Source: Firmicutes bacterium CAG:145
Lineage (GTDB): Bacteria > Bacillota > Clostridia > Peptostreptococcales > Anaerovoracaceae
DNA length: 14,594 bases
Assembly: GCA_000435715.1 (NCBI GenBank)
Contig: FR882601.1
Span: 11,774 to 26,367, forward strand
Direction of reading: 5' to 3'
The position numbers and the translations under genes are program-made. The notes under the pieces were generated by a model. That model was not told the origin of the DNA. It saw nothing but the letters and a program-made list of their open reading frames with translations, and made no database searches. Shown here in pieces: positions 1 through 7,573 of this stretch (positions are counted from its first letter, which is position 1; each line of letters opens with the position of its first letter).

Positions 1-654
1 ATGCTTTCCCGTGCCGTTTCTGAAGATACTCAAATATCTGTCGACTGTATCGCCGAAGGCCCCGATTCTATTGAATCCAATACGGATGAAAGCCTTGCGG
101 CGAGTCTGATAATTAAAGACGCGATAAAGGCGGAAAAAGAAGGGGCGGACGCTTTAATCATCTACTGTTTCAGTGATTTGGCTGTCAATGCTGTCCGTGA
201 AAACGTTGAAATTCCAGTAATTGGACCGGGAGAGGTAACTCTGAGCGCAGCGGCGATGCTGAGCAACAGATTTACCGTTGTTACTACGACGCAGGGCAAT
301 ATCTCCAGAACTTACAGGAGGCTTAAGGAAAGCTATCTGACGCAGAAGATGACGTCGGTCAGGGCTTTGAATATTCCCGTAGCGGAACTCAGAGAAAATC
401 CCGAGGCGACAAAAGAGTATCTGGAACGGGTGGTGGCAGAAGCGATAGAGGAGGAAGCTGTGGACGGCGTAGTGCTGGCCTGCCTCGGAATGGCCCAATA
501 CGGGGAAGCCATAGAAAAAAAATACGGCGTAACTGTATACGACCCTTCTTCCCTCTGCACGGCATACGCAGAATATTGCGTCAGAACCAACCTCAGACAT
601 AACCGCAGAGTTTACGCGAAATATGAAAAGGGAGATAAATATGGACTATGTTGA
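1..654 (+). CDS. Asp/Glu-hydantoin racemase family protein (5' end probably cut by the window)
   Basis: The 217 visible residues match the aspartate/glutamate/hydantoin racemase superfamily. These are cofactor-independent cytosolic enzymes that use two cysteines as acid/base pair to invert an alpha-carbon. Both are visible: C56 in the motif YCFSDLAVNAVRE, and C161 in VVLACLGM. The segment IPVIGPGE (71-78) is also typical. Family members run about 230-250 residues and begin with a beta strand of the type (K)I-x-V-I-x-P-N-S/T about 30 residues before the point where this reading begins. That strand is absent, so M1 at base 1 is probably an internal methionine and the gene starts upstream of the window. 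The stop overlaps the M20 hydrolase start by 14 nt, so the two are probably co-translated. A racemase beside an amidohydrolase fits breakdown of a hydantoin, N-carbamoyl or N-acyl amino acid, but the substrate cannot be read from sequence. Family call firm, substrate unknown. Confidence 0.82.
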   Translation: MLSRAVSEDTQISVDCIAEGPDSIESNTDESLAASLIIKDAIKAEKEGADALIIYCFSDLAVNAVRENVEIPVIGPGEVTLSAAAMLSNRFTVVTTTQGNISRTYRRLKESYLTQKMTSVRALNIPVAELRENPEATKEYLERVVAEAIEEEAVDGVVLACLGMAQYGEAIEKKYGVTVYDPSSLCTAYAEYCVRTNLRHNRRVYAKYEKGDKYGLC

Positions 655-1786
655 CTTTGCCGCGGAATTGATGAAAAAAATGGTATCCGTTCCCAGCGAA
701 TCGCAAAACGAAGAGGAGCTGGCGGTATATCTTTGCGAATATCTCGCGAACATAGGCATGGAGGCGAAGCTGCAGCGGATAGAGGGCAGAAGCTGTAATG
801 TGGTAGCCAAATTGTCGGGAAATAATACGGGGACTCGGAAGCTGCTTATGGGCGGCCATATTGACACGGTAACGGCGGACAGAGCGTGGACCTTTAATCC
901 TTTACAGGTCAGAGAAACTTCTGGCAAGTACTTCGGTTTGGGATGCGGCGATATGAAAGGCGGCCTCGCCAGCCAGATTGCCGTGCTGGTCAAGCTCATG
1001 GCGGAAGGCTTTGAATTTGACGGAGAGATAATACTGCTGGGCCTTTGCGACGAAGAACGTCATTCCATAGGCGCTTTGAACTATGTAAATATGGTTCGGG
1101 AAAGCGGCGAGCGTCCGGCGGATTTCGGAATTTTCGCCGAGCCGCATTTTGATAACGTAGTGGTGGGCGCCACCGGAAAGGTTTATCTTAATATTGAAGT
1201 GACGGGAGCGACGGGCCACGCCGCGACGCCAGAAAAAGGAATAAATGCTATTTCATGTATGTCTGCTTTTCTTTCTGAAGTTGACAGACGGTACGGACGG
1301 CTTTACGAACAGGGGAAAGCCGCTTCTCACTCCGCGCTGGGCATAGAGAGCAGAAGCGAAGGATACAGCTTGAAAATTCCCGATTGGTGCCGCTGCATGA
1401 TGAACAAACAGCTCGATACCGCGGAAACGCCGGAAGGCTTTATAGCCGACCTTAAACACATCTATGAAGAAACGGTCGGCCGTGGGGAAATATCTGTTAA
1501 GCGCGAGACTCCCTTTTATCCTTCTTATGTTATGGACACGGATAACTCCGATTTTCGAGCTCTCATTCATACTATTGAAACGGTGGGAGGCTTCTCGCCG
1601 GAACTGAGGATAAACCAGAGCGTAAGCGACGGAAACATACTGTATCATCAGCTGGGAATTCCCGTAGTTTTGTTCGGCCCTCAGGGGGTGAATTTTCACA
1701 AGGCCGGCGAATATGTAGTCAAGGAGACTATAGGCAGATACATGCGAATTCTTGAAAAATATATCAGAGAGTTTTTTTGTGATTGA
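641..1786 (+). CDS. M20-family metallo-amidohydrolase (ArgE/DapE/carboxypeptidase-like)
   Basis: A 381-residue cytosolic di-zinc hydrolase of the M20 family, which cleaves amide bonds of N-acyl amino acids, succinyl-diaminopimelate or small peptides. The zinc and catalytic residues are in order: H73 and D75 (GGHIDT), D104 (GCGDMKGG), general base E138 with E139 (CDEER), E167 (FAEP) and H353 (NFHKAGE). GHAATPEKG near 192-200 marks the start of the lid/dimerisation domain. Length is normal. I chose ATG 641 over the in-frame ATG 623 because AAGGGAG (628-634) lies six bases before 641, while 623 has no ribosome binding site. It overlaps the racemase gene by 14 nt. Arginine codons here are mainly CGN (12 of 20), whereas the M16 gene downstream uses AGA/AGG almost exclusively, which may reflect a different origin. 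The name ArgE or DapE cannot be assigned; a catabolic hydantoinase-pathway or N-acyl amino acid role is inferred from the racemase neighbour. Confidence 0.87.
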   Translation: MDYVDFAAELMKKMVSVPSESQNEEELAVYLCEYLANIGMEAKLQRIEGRSCNVVAKLSGNNTGTRKLLMGGHIDTVTADRAWTFNPLQVRETSGKYFGLGCGDMKGGLASQIAVLVKLMAEGFEFDGEIILLGLCDEERHSIGALNYVNMVRESGERPADFGIFAEPHFDNVVVGATGKVYLNIEVTGATGHAATPEKGINAISCMSAFLSEVDRRYGRLYEQGKAASHSALGIESRSEGYSLKIPDWCRCMMNKQLDTAETPEGFIADLKHIYEETVGRGEISVKRETPFYPSYVMDTDNSDFRALIHTIETVGGFSPELRINQSVSDGNILYHQLGIPVVLFGPQGVNFHKAGEYVVKETIGRYMRILEKYIREFFCD

Positions 1787-1803
1787 AATGTTGAATAGAT
1801 AAA

Positions 1804-1831
1804 ATGGCGCCGAGGATATTCCCGGCGCCGT
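1804..1831 (-). terminator. Hairpin terminator, mainly for the cysteine-rich gene
   Basis: GGCGCCG (1806-1812) pairs perfectly with CGGCGCC (1823-1829), extended by a U-G and an A-U pair, around a 10-base loop. Read on the minus strand the stem is followed by a T-rich tract (ATTTTATC), about 40 bases after the stop of the cysteine-rich gene. Read on the plus strand the T tract is weak (GTATAAAGCTTTT), so it may only partly stop transcription from the M20 gene. Confidence 0.7.
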
Positions 1832-1871
1832 ATAAAGCTTTTCAGTATTAAATTTCTGTCGTCAGATCATC

Positions 1872-2918
1872 TTATCTTCTCGGCTGAGGTCTATGAGGCG
1901 GTCTTGATCCGCACTCATTGTCCGGACGACATTCGTCAGGTTTGCAGCATGAGCTTGGAGCACATTCTTTTTCACATCCGCAGTCGCTGTCCTGATCTCC
2001 TCCTACGCTGCCGCAGTTTTCTTCCGTATCCTCGGTTCTGATCTGATTAGGGAACAGAGGCGGGAAGGTGGTGCAGATGGCGTTCTGCTGAACGGCGGCC
2101 TGAGCATAGCCGGTGGACAGCACGCAGAGCTGAACAGGCACGACAATTTTTTTCTCACATGTCACACATATGGCAATGATGAGATTTCCGCATACGCAGC
2201 CGTCGTTTCCTATAGTAAGGTCTCTGCCGCAGTTGTTGGTCGCCAGCCTTGCTTCGCAGGCCGAGTTGCAAAACTCGGTAAATCTCGGTACGAATGCAGT
2301 GTCGATAGCTGAAGGCATACATATTTCGAAGAAATTAGTAAGTACCAGAGGCTGCGCAGCTTCTGCGATATTCACATTGGTGCAGACTGTGAATACTACG
2401 TCATTGTTGCAGCTGTCGCATAACAGAAGATCCAGTTCTATTATGACATTACCGGTGATAGCGATGTTCTGTGTACCGAATATAGGCGTACCCATACATC
2501 TGTCATCGCAGCTGTCAGTTTCGGCGTATAATAGCTTTTCGGAACAATTTCCGTCAGCTCCTACCACTGTAAGCTGTTCTCCTGCAGCATTCTGCAGGAA
2601 GGTTGCGCCTGAAATACTTGTATTAACGTCTAACTTGAGATTAGACGGATCATCCACATTGTAAGGATTGAAGCTCCTCTTACATCTTATATCTATAACC
2701 CTTTTTACTCTGTGACCTGACGGAATCTTAGGCGAAAACGTCTGATTCTGAACGGTCTTCATTCCCTGTAAATTAAATAAAACAGCGTCGAAGACTTTCT
2801 GAACATAGATAGGCTCACTCTTTAAGCTATCGATGTCACCGTTGAATTCACAGATAGTATTGGCGTTACAGCAGTTTTGATAGAGGTCTTGGGATACTCT
2901 CCCACCAAAGCAGCTCAT
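1872..2918 (-). CDS. Cysteine-rich protein of unknown family, possible spore-surface protein
   Basis: I do not recognise the family. The 348-residue protein has 29 cysteines (about 8%), spread along its length and dense in the last 45 residues (GC-G-C, CC and C-x5-C spacings followed by a His/Pro/Arg tail). There is no signal peptide and no membrane span. The N-terminal third (about residues 30-75, including VQKVFDAVLFNLQGMKTV) looks like an ordinary folded beta-rich region. Start choice is secure: a perfect AAGGAGGT (complement of 2926-2933) lies seven bases before the ATG. A SigK-like promoter precedes it and a hairpin terminator follows, so it is a single-gene unit transcribed against its neighbours. 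Lack of a secretion signal, many cysteines and a mother-cell-type promoter together suggest a spore coat or exosporium protein assembled from the mother cell and cross-linked by disulphides. This is inference. A metal-binding protein is the main alternative. Confidence 0.8.
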   Translation of the reverse strand: MSCFGGRVSQDLYQNCCNANTICEFNGDIDSLKSEPIYVQKVFDAVLFNLQGMKTVQNQTFSPKIPSGHRVKRVIDIRCKRSFNPYNVDDPSNLKLDVNTSISGATFLQNAAGEQLTVVGADGNCSEKLLYAETDSCDDRCMGTPIFGTQNIAITGNVIIELDLLLCDSCNNDVVFTVCTNVNIAEAAQPLVLTNFFEICMPSAIDTAFVPRFTEFCNSACEARLATNNCGRDLTIGNDGCVCGNLIIAICVTCEKKIVVPVQLCVLSTGYAQAAVQQNAICTTFPPLFPNQIRTEDTEENCGSVGGDQDSDCGCEKECAPSSCCKPDECRPDNECGSRPPHRPQPRR

Positions 2919-2957
2919 ATATTCTACCTCCTTAAATAGTCCAATATCTTTCTCTGA

Positions 2958-2985
2958 TAGTATATGAAAACTGCGGAAAATGTGT
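2958..2985 (-). promoter_or_regulatory. SigK-like promoter for the cysteine-rich gene
   Basis: On the minus strand CATATACTA (complement of 2958-2966) matches the SigK -10 consensus CATAnnnTA. An AC dinucleotide (2985-2984) sits 17 bases upstream, as in the SigK -35 consensus. The predicted start near 2950 would give a leader of about 30 bases carrying the AAGGAGGT ribosome binding site. The consensus is known from Bacillus subtilis; its use here is inferred from a short match. Confidence 0.45.
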
Positions 2986-2991
2986 TATTAT
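2983..2991 (+). promoter_or_regulatory. Candidate extended -10 promoter for the M16-dut-dgt genes
   Basis: TG-T-TATTAT (TG at 2983-2984, hexamer 2986-2991) fits an extended -10 SigA promoter about 30 bases before the M16 start. There is no good -35 element. It overlaps the -35 position of the divergent SigK-like promoter. Confidence 0.4.
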
Positions 2992-3020
2992 ATAAATTGA
3001 AATTTTTTGGAGGGGAAAAT

Positions 3021-4277
3021 ATGGGCAATATTGATATAAGAACACTGGACTGCGGCATAAGAGTAGTCATGGAAGAACTTGATCATGTCAAGTCGACTGC
3101 CGTAGGCATATGGGTCAGAAACGGAGCGGTGGACGAGGCGCCTGAGGTGGCAGGTATTTCGCACTTCATCGAACACATGATGTTTAAGGGAACGGAGAAG
3201 AGAAATTCCAGACAGATAGCAGAAGATGTGGATAAGATAGGCGGCCAGATGAACGCTTTTACGGGAAAAGAGGCTACCTGTTATTATGTAAAGACTATAA
3301 GTTCTCATCTCATGGACGGAGCCGACGTCATAATAGATATGGTTTGCAATGCTGTATTTGACAGCAGAGAGATGACAAAAGAGAGACAGGTGATCTTTGA
3401 AGAGATAAAAATGATACAAGATCAGCCTGACGATCTGGTGCATGACAACATAACAGAACTGGTCTTTAAGGACGCTCCTTTAGGTAATTCCATAATAGGA
3501 ACTAAGACTTCACTGTCGAGGATAACCAGGCCTGTAATAACTGCATACAAAGAAAAAGCTTATGCCAGAGACTCGATAGTAATATCGGCAGTGGGAAATT
3601 TCGATAAGGATGCTTTCTGCGCTTACTTATCAGATAAATTCGACAGATTGGCCAAAGAACGCCGGGCGGAAGAAAAGAAAGTAGAGGCCTATGTTCCGAG
3701 ATTCAAGGTGATAAAAAAGGATATACAGCAGTCTCATATCTGCATGGCGACAAGGAGCATAAGCTTAGACGATCCCAGATACTATACTTTCGCCGTACTG
3801 AACAACGTCATGGGCGGAAGCATGAGTTCGAGATTTTTCCAGAATATAAGAGAAGAAAAAGGACTGGCTTACAGCGTATACTCTTCCAACAGCACTTTCA
3901 GCGACGCCGGATATTATAATATATATGCGGGAGTCAGCCATGATAAAGTAGGAGCTGCTATAGAAGGTATCAAAGAGGAACTTGATGTTTTAGACAGGAA
4001 AGGGCTTACAGAAAAAGAAATTTCCATGTCCAAAGAGCAGCTTAAGAGCAGTTACATATTCGGGCAGGAGAACGTAGCCAGCAGAATGTTCAACATAGGA
4101 AAGAACCTGCTTTTGCTGGGCAAAGTGTACGGACAGGATGAAGTGATAGAAGGTATAGAAAATGTCACGAGAGAATCGATAGACAGCATTAAACCTATAG
4201 TGTGCGATATAGAAAACTATTCGGCAGTATGCCTGACAGACAAAGATATAAACTTAAAGAAAATGGTAAGGTCTTAG
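3021..4277 (+). CDS. M16-family zinc peptidase (processing-peptidase-like)
   Basis: A 418-residue insulinase/processing-peptidase family protein. The inverted zinc motif HxxEH is H48-F-I-E51-H52 in the context SHFIEHMMFKGT, and the third ligand is probably E128 in VIFEEIK. The second, inactive half (about 220-418) is present, with a region resembling GLAYSVYS that is typical of the family. The length matches single-chain Gram-positive relatives such as YmxG/MlpA. There is no signal peptide, so it is probably cytosolic. ATG 3021 is chosen over an upstream in-frame ATG at 2964 because GGAGGGG (3009-3015) precedes it by five bases and because the conserved fold begins at once with IDIRTLDCGIRVV; the 2964 start would also lie upstream of the candidate promoter. 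dut begins on the next base after its stop. Natural substrates of these enzymes are poorly known. Confidence 0.9.
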   Translation: MGNIDIRTLDCGIRVVMEELDHVKSTAVGIWVRNGAVDEAPEVAGISHFIEHMMFKGTEKRNSRQIAEDVDKIGGQMNAFTGKEATCYYVKTISSHLMDGADVIIDMVCNAVFDSREMTKERQVIFEEIKMIQDQPDDLVHDNITELVFKDAPLGNSIIGTKTSLSRITRPVITAYKEKAYARDSIVISAVGNFDKDAFCAYLSDKFDRLAKERRAEEKKVEAYVPRFKVIKKDIQQSHICMATRSISLDDPRYYTFAVLNNVMGGSMSSRFFQNIREEKGLAYSVYSSNSTFSDAGYYNIYAGVSHDKVGAAIEGIKEELDVLDRKGLTEKEISMSKEQLKSSYIFGQENVASRMFNIGKNLLLLGKVYGQDEVIEGIENVTRESIDSIKPIVCDIENYSAVCLTDKDINLKKMVRS

Positions 4278-4721
4278 ATGATGACAAACACGAAAATAAA
4301 GATAATAAGCAAGAGCGGAAGGCTTCCGTCGTATGAAACCGAAGGGTCTGCGGGAGCAGATCTGAGAGCCTATCTGGCAGAACCTGTCACGCTCATGCCC
4401 GGAGAGAGGAAGCTCATACCTACCGGGTTGTTTGTGGAACTTCCGCCGGGAGTGGAGGCTCAGGTTAGGGCGAGGTCGGGTCTTTCCATAAAGCACGGAA
4501 TCGGCCTGGTGAACGGAGTGGGAACCGTAGACAGCGATTACCGGGGAGAGTGGAACGTACCTGTCATAAACTTCGGCGACCAGCCATATACCATACATGA
4601 CGGAGATAGGATAGCTCAGGTGGTCTTTTCATCCTATCTGAAAGCCGAATTCAAGGTCTCAGAAGAGATAGATGAAACTGAAAGGGGATCCGGAGGCTTC
4701 GGCCATACCGGCTTAAAATAA
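4278..4721 (+). CDS. dut: Deoxyuridine 5'-triphosphate nucleotidohydrolase (dUTPase)
   Basis: Trimeric dUTPase that hydrolyses dUTP to dUMP and pyrophosphate, keeping uracil out of DNA and supplying dUMP for thymidylate synthesis. All five motifs are visible in 147 residues: SAGADLRA (24-31), ARSGLSI (65-71), TVDSDYRGEW (83-92) with catalytic D85 and uracil-stacking Y88, HDGDRIAQVVF (107-117) and the P-loop-like C-terminal RGSGGFGHTG (136-145). Length is normal for the homotrimeric class. The start codon directly follows the M16 stop. TAAGG (4267-4271) is a modest ribosome binding site, so translation may be coupled; the next codon, ATG 4281, is an equally possible start. Confidence 0.97.
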   Translation: MMTNTKIKIISKSGRLPSYETEGSAGADLRAYLAEPVTLMPGERKLIPTGLFVELPPGVEAQVRARSGLSIKHGIGLVNGVGTVDSDYRGEWNVPVINFGDQPYTIHDGDRIAQVVFSSYLKAEFKVSEEIDETERGSGGFGHTGLK

Positions 4722-4736
4722 GAGGTGGTGAGCGAT

Positions 4737-5747
4737 ATGTTGATGAGAGAAGATCTGGAAAAGAGAGAAAAAGAGATACTGTCCCCCATGGCTGCTAAGA
4801 GCGGGGAGAGCAGGGGAAGAGCGTTTCCCGAAGATAAATGCCGGATAAGGACCGAGTTTCAGCGGGACAGAGACAGGATAATACATTCCAAGTCCTTTAG
4901 AAGACTCATGCACAAAACTCAAGTCTTTTTAGCTCCGGAAGGAGATCATTTCAGGACCCGGCTCACACACACCATAGAAGTGTCGCAGATAGCCAGAACT
5001 ATAGCAAGAGCCCTCAATCTTAACGAAGATCTGACAGAAGCTATAGCCCTCGGCCATGACCTGGGGCATACTCCTTTTGGCCACAATGGAGAGGACGTGC
5101 TTAACAGCGTGCATCCGGGAGGATTTCATCATAATCTGCAGAGTTTAAGGGTAGTGGATGTCCTTGAGGCTACTTCAAGCAGAAGAGGGATGAATCTGAC
5201 AGCTGAAGTCAGAGACGGTATAGTCAATCACACGGGAAGCGGCAGGCCCTTTACCCTCGAGGGACAGGTGGTCAAGATAAGCGACAGAGTGGCATATATA
5301 AATCACGATATAGACGATGCACTGCGAAGCGGCGTCATATCTATGGAAGATATTCCAAAGACAGCTCTTGAGCTGTTCGGATACAGCCATAGGGAGAGAA
5401 TCAACAATATGGTGACAGATCTGATAAAAAACAGCGACGGCAGAGAAGAGATATCTCAAAGCCCGCAATTCAGAGAAGAATTGAACAGATTGAGAACATT
5501 TATGTTCTCTCACGTTTATAAGAGCGGCAGAGTAAAGAGAGAAGAAGATCTGGCAAAGGTAGAAGTAGTCATAAGCTCTCTGTATAATTATTTCCTCAGA
5601 GACCCGTCGAAATTGCCGGACGATCTGCGGCAGGTTGCTGAAGAAGACGGCGTAAACGAGGCGGTAAAAGACTATATAGCCGGCATGACAGACAGGTTCG
5701 CGCTGAATATATATACTGAATTGTTCGTGCCTAAAAGTTGGAAATGA
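4737..5747 (+). CDS. dgt: HD-domain deoxyguanosine triphosphate triphosphohydrolase-like protein
   Basis: Hydrolyses dGTP (and in many relatives other dNTPs) to the deoxynucleoside and tripolyphosphate, acting on dNTP pools. In the 336-residue product the metal-binding HD residues are visible: H78 (RLTHT), H107-D108 (GHDLGHTPFGH) and D183 (KISDRVAY). The N-terminal RDRDRIIHSKSFRRLMHKTQVF block is typical of the short Dgt type without the E. coli insertions. ATG 4737 is chosen because AGAGGTGG (4721-4728) lies eight bases before it; GTG codons at 4725 and 4728 sit inside that ribosome binding site, and ATG 4743 is a further possibility. Only 15 bases separate it from dut, so the two pool-sanitising enzymes are co-expressed. 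A 77-base gap separates it from dnaG. Confidence 0.93.
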   Translation: MLMREDLEKREKEILSPMAAKSGESRGRAFPEDKCRIRTEFQRDRDRIIHSKSFRRLMHKTQVFLAPEGDHFRTRLTHTIEVSQIARTIARALNLNEDLTEAIALGHDLGHTPFGHNGEDVLNSVHPGGFHHNLQSLRVVDVLEATSSRRGMNLTAEVRDGIVNHTGSGRPFTLEGQVVKISDRVAYINHDIDDALRSGVISMEDIPKTALELFGYSHRERINNMVTDLIKNSDGREEISQSPQFREELNRLRTFMFSHVYKSGRVKREEDLAKVEVVISSLYNYFLRDPSKLPDDLRQVAEEDGVNEAVKDYIAGMTDRFALNIYTELFVPKSWK

Positions 5748-5798
5748 AAATTTTTAAAATAAAAAAAGGAAACGGCTCATTTTTTGCGTATAAAAACA

Positions 5799-5804
5799 TA
5801 TAAT
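5799..5804 (+). promoter_or_regulatory. Candidate -10 element before dnaG
   Basis: A perfect TATAAT lies 20 bases before the dnaG start in the 77-base dgt-dnaG gap. No convincing -35 hexamer is found 16-18 bases upstream, so this may be a weak or activator-dependent promoter, or chance in an AT-rich gap. No GC-rich terminator is seen after dgt, so read-through from dut-dgt is likely. Confidence 0.3.
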
Positions 5805-5824
5805 GATGTTTTTTGGAGCGGAAG

Positions 5825-7573
5825 ATGAGTTTTTCTTTTAGCAAAGAAGCGATAGAAGAATTAAAAAATCAGATTGATATAGTAGATGTCATAGGAAGAA
5901 GCGTAGAGCTTAAGAGAGCGGGAGCCAACTATAAAGGACTGTGTCCTTTCCACAACGAGAAGACTCCTTCTTTTATCGTGTCTCCTCAGAAACAGATATT
6001 CACCTGCTTCGGAGGCTGCGGAGCTTCCGGAGATGTGGTTACTTTTGTAAAGAGATATTACAACCTGGATTTTAACGAGGCAGTAGAAAAACTGGCCGAC
6101 GAATACGGTATAGAGATACAGAAAAATTCTCATAAAGACGACAGAGAGAAATACTATGAGGTAAACAGAGAAGCCGCTCGACTTTTCTACAGAAATCTCA
6201 CAGAGAAGAAAAATCCCGGCTATACATATTTTCAGCGCCGCGGAATACAGGATTCAACCATAAAAAAGTTCGGTCTGGGATATGCGGAAGATAGCTGGAA
6301 CAATCTATACGACTATTTTAAGAAAAAAGGCACCGATGAGAAGATACTCATAGAGCTGGGACTTATTTCAAAGAAAGGCGACCGCTGCTATGACAAATTC
6401 AGAAACAGGGTAATATTTCCTATAATAAATACAGCAGGAAAGGTGATCGGATTCGGCGGCAGAGCTCTCGACAACGAGGCCATGCCTAAATATCTCAACT
6501 CACCAGAAAACAAGGTGTTTCAGAAGAAGAACAATCTGTATGCGCTGAATTCGACGCGTCAGGATATAGGCAAAGAAGGTTCGGCCATCATAGTAGAAGG
6601 ATATATGGACGCTATTTCTCTTTATCAGAGCGGAGTCAGAAATGTAACCGCGTCTTTGGGAACAGCCCTTACGGAAAATCAGGCCAAACTCATAAACCGG
6701 TATACCAAGAATGTGATATTGTCTTACGACGCCGACGCGGCAGGTCAGAAAGCAGCACTGCGGGGGATAGAAGTACTGAGGGGAGAAAACTGCAAGGTCA
6801 AAGTACTTCACGTCACCGACGGCAAAGATCCCGACGAATATATAAAGAAAAACGGAAGAGAGGCCTTTCTGAGGCTCACAGAAAACGCTCTCCCTTATAT
6901 AGATTATAAGCTCGAGGCGGCAAAGAGAGGCCTAAACATATCTTCCGAAGAAGGCAAACTTGACTATATGAAGAATATTTCTTCTGTTTTGTCTGATTTA
7001 AGCCCTGTAGAATGTGATATATATATAAAAAAGATTTCAAGAGACACCGGAATTTCCGAAGGCGCTATAAAAATGGAAATACTAGGTAATAATAAGCAGG
7101 AGAAGCATCTGCCGGAGAGGCACAGAGAAACAGGGGAAGAAGTCCTTGAACTCTCTCCTTTAGAAGCTACTGTGCTTAAGTGCCTTTTCATAGACCCGGA
7201 ATTTTCCGAAAGCGTATTGCCTTATAGTGACATATTCGAAAGCCAGCTGGGAAAAAAGACTCTCAACATCGCCTTCGAGTTTTATGGTTTAAACGGAGAT
7301 TTCAACAGAGGGCAGGTCATAGACAGACTCGAACCTGCAGAGAGCGAGAAACTGCAGGAAAGCCTGGATAAGGTGATAATAACCGGAAATGAAAGAGAAG
7401 TTCTAAATCAGTGCATACATAGATGGGAATTTAAACGTCTTGAAAGCCGGGAGCGGCAGCTGAGAGATATTCTGTCTCTCGCAGACGAAGAAAATAAGGA
7501 ATCAATAGACAGACTTACTATAGAATTGATGGAAGTTCAGAAAGAAATGAAAGCACACGGAGGAAAAATGTAA
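5825..7573 (+). CDS. dnaG: DNA primase
   Basis: Synthesises RNA primers at the replication fork together with the DnaB-type helicase. Domains of the 582-residue protein: N-terminal CHC2-type zinc ribbon (about 35-95) with C40, H43, C61 and C65; polymerase core (about 110-330) with the Toprim motifs EGYMD (258-262), DADAAG (302-307) and DPDEY (335-339, core D-P-D); C-terminal helicase-binding region (about 440-582). One oddity: the second zinc pair reads C-F-G-G-C, three residues between cysteines, where the family standard is two. ATG 5825 is chosen because GGAG (5815-5818) lies six bases before it; the in-frame TTG 5813 would lie next to that site and lacks its own. The stop overlaps the rpoD start by one base (TAATG), the usual primase-sigma coupling. 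Confidence 0.97.
   Translation: MSFSFSKEAIEELKNQIDIVDVIGRSVELKRAGANYKGLCPFHNEKTPSFIVSPQKQIFTCFGGCGASGDVVTFVKRYYNLDFNEAVEKLADEYGIEIQKNSHKDDREKYYEVNREAARLFYRNLTEKKNPGYTYFQRRGIQDSTIKKFGLGYAEDSWNNLYDYFKKKGTDEKILIELGLISKKGDRCYDKFRNRVIFPIINTAGKVIGFGGRALDNEAMPKYLNSPENKVFQKKNNLYALNSTRQDIGKEGSAIIVEGYMDAISLYQSGVRNVTASLGTALTENQAKLINRYTKNVILSYDADAAGQKAALRGIEVLRGENCKVKVLHVTDGKDPDEYIKKNGREAFLRLTENALPYIDYKLEAAKRGLNISSEEGKLDYMKNISSVLSDLSPVECDIYIKKISRDTGISEGAIKMEILGNNKQEKHLPERHRETGEEVLELSPLEATVLKCLFIDPEFSESVLPYSDIFESQLGKKTLNIAFEFYGLNGDFNRGQVIDRLEPAESEKLQESLDKVIITGNEREVLNQCIHRWEFKRLESRERQLRDILSLADEENKESIDRLTIELMEVQKEMKAHGGKM

Noticed and set aside
154..1699. Several minus-strand open frames of 85-148 codons under the racemase and M20 genes
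   Set aside because: They overlap genes with all catalytic residues intact; no ribosome binding sites and no family features.
2170..2664. 164-codon open frame on the plus strand inside the cysteine-rich gene
   Set aside because: Antisense shadow of a gene with a perfect ribosome binding site; the product is low-complexity Ser/Leu/Pro-rich with no ribosome binding site or motif.
2964..3020. Upstream in-frame start for the M16 gene adding 19 residues
   Set aside because: It lies upstream of the candidate promoter and lacks a ribosome binding site; the strong GGAGGGG points to 3021.
5813..5824. TTG start for dnaG adding four residues
   Set aside because: The TTG adjoins the GGAG site that serves ATG 5825 and has no site of its own; residue numbering of the zinc motif fits 5825.
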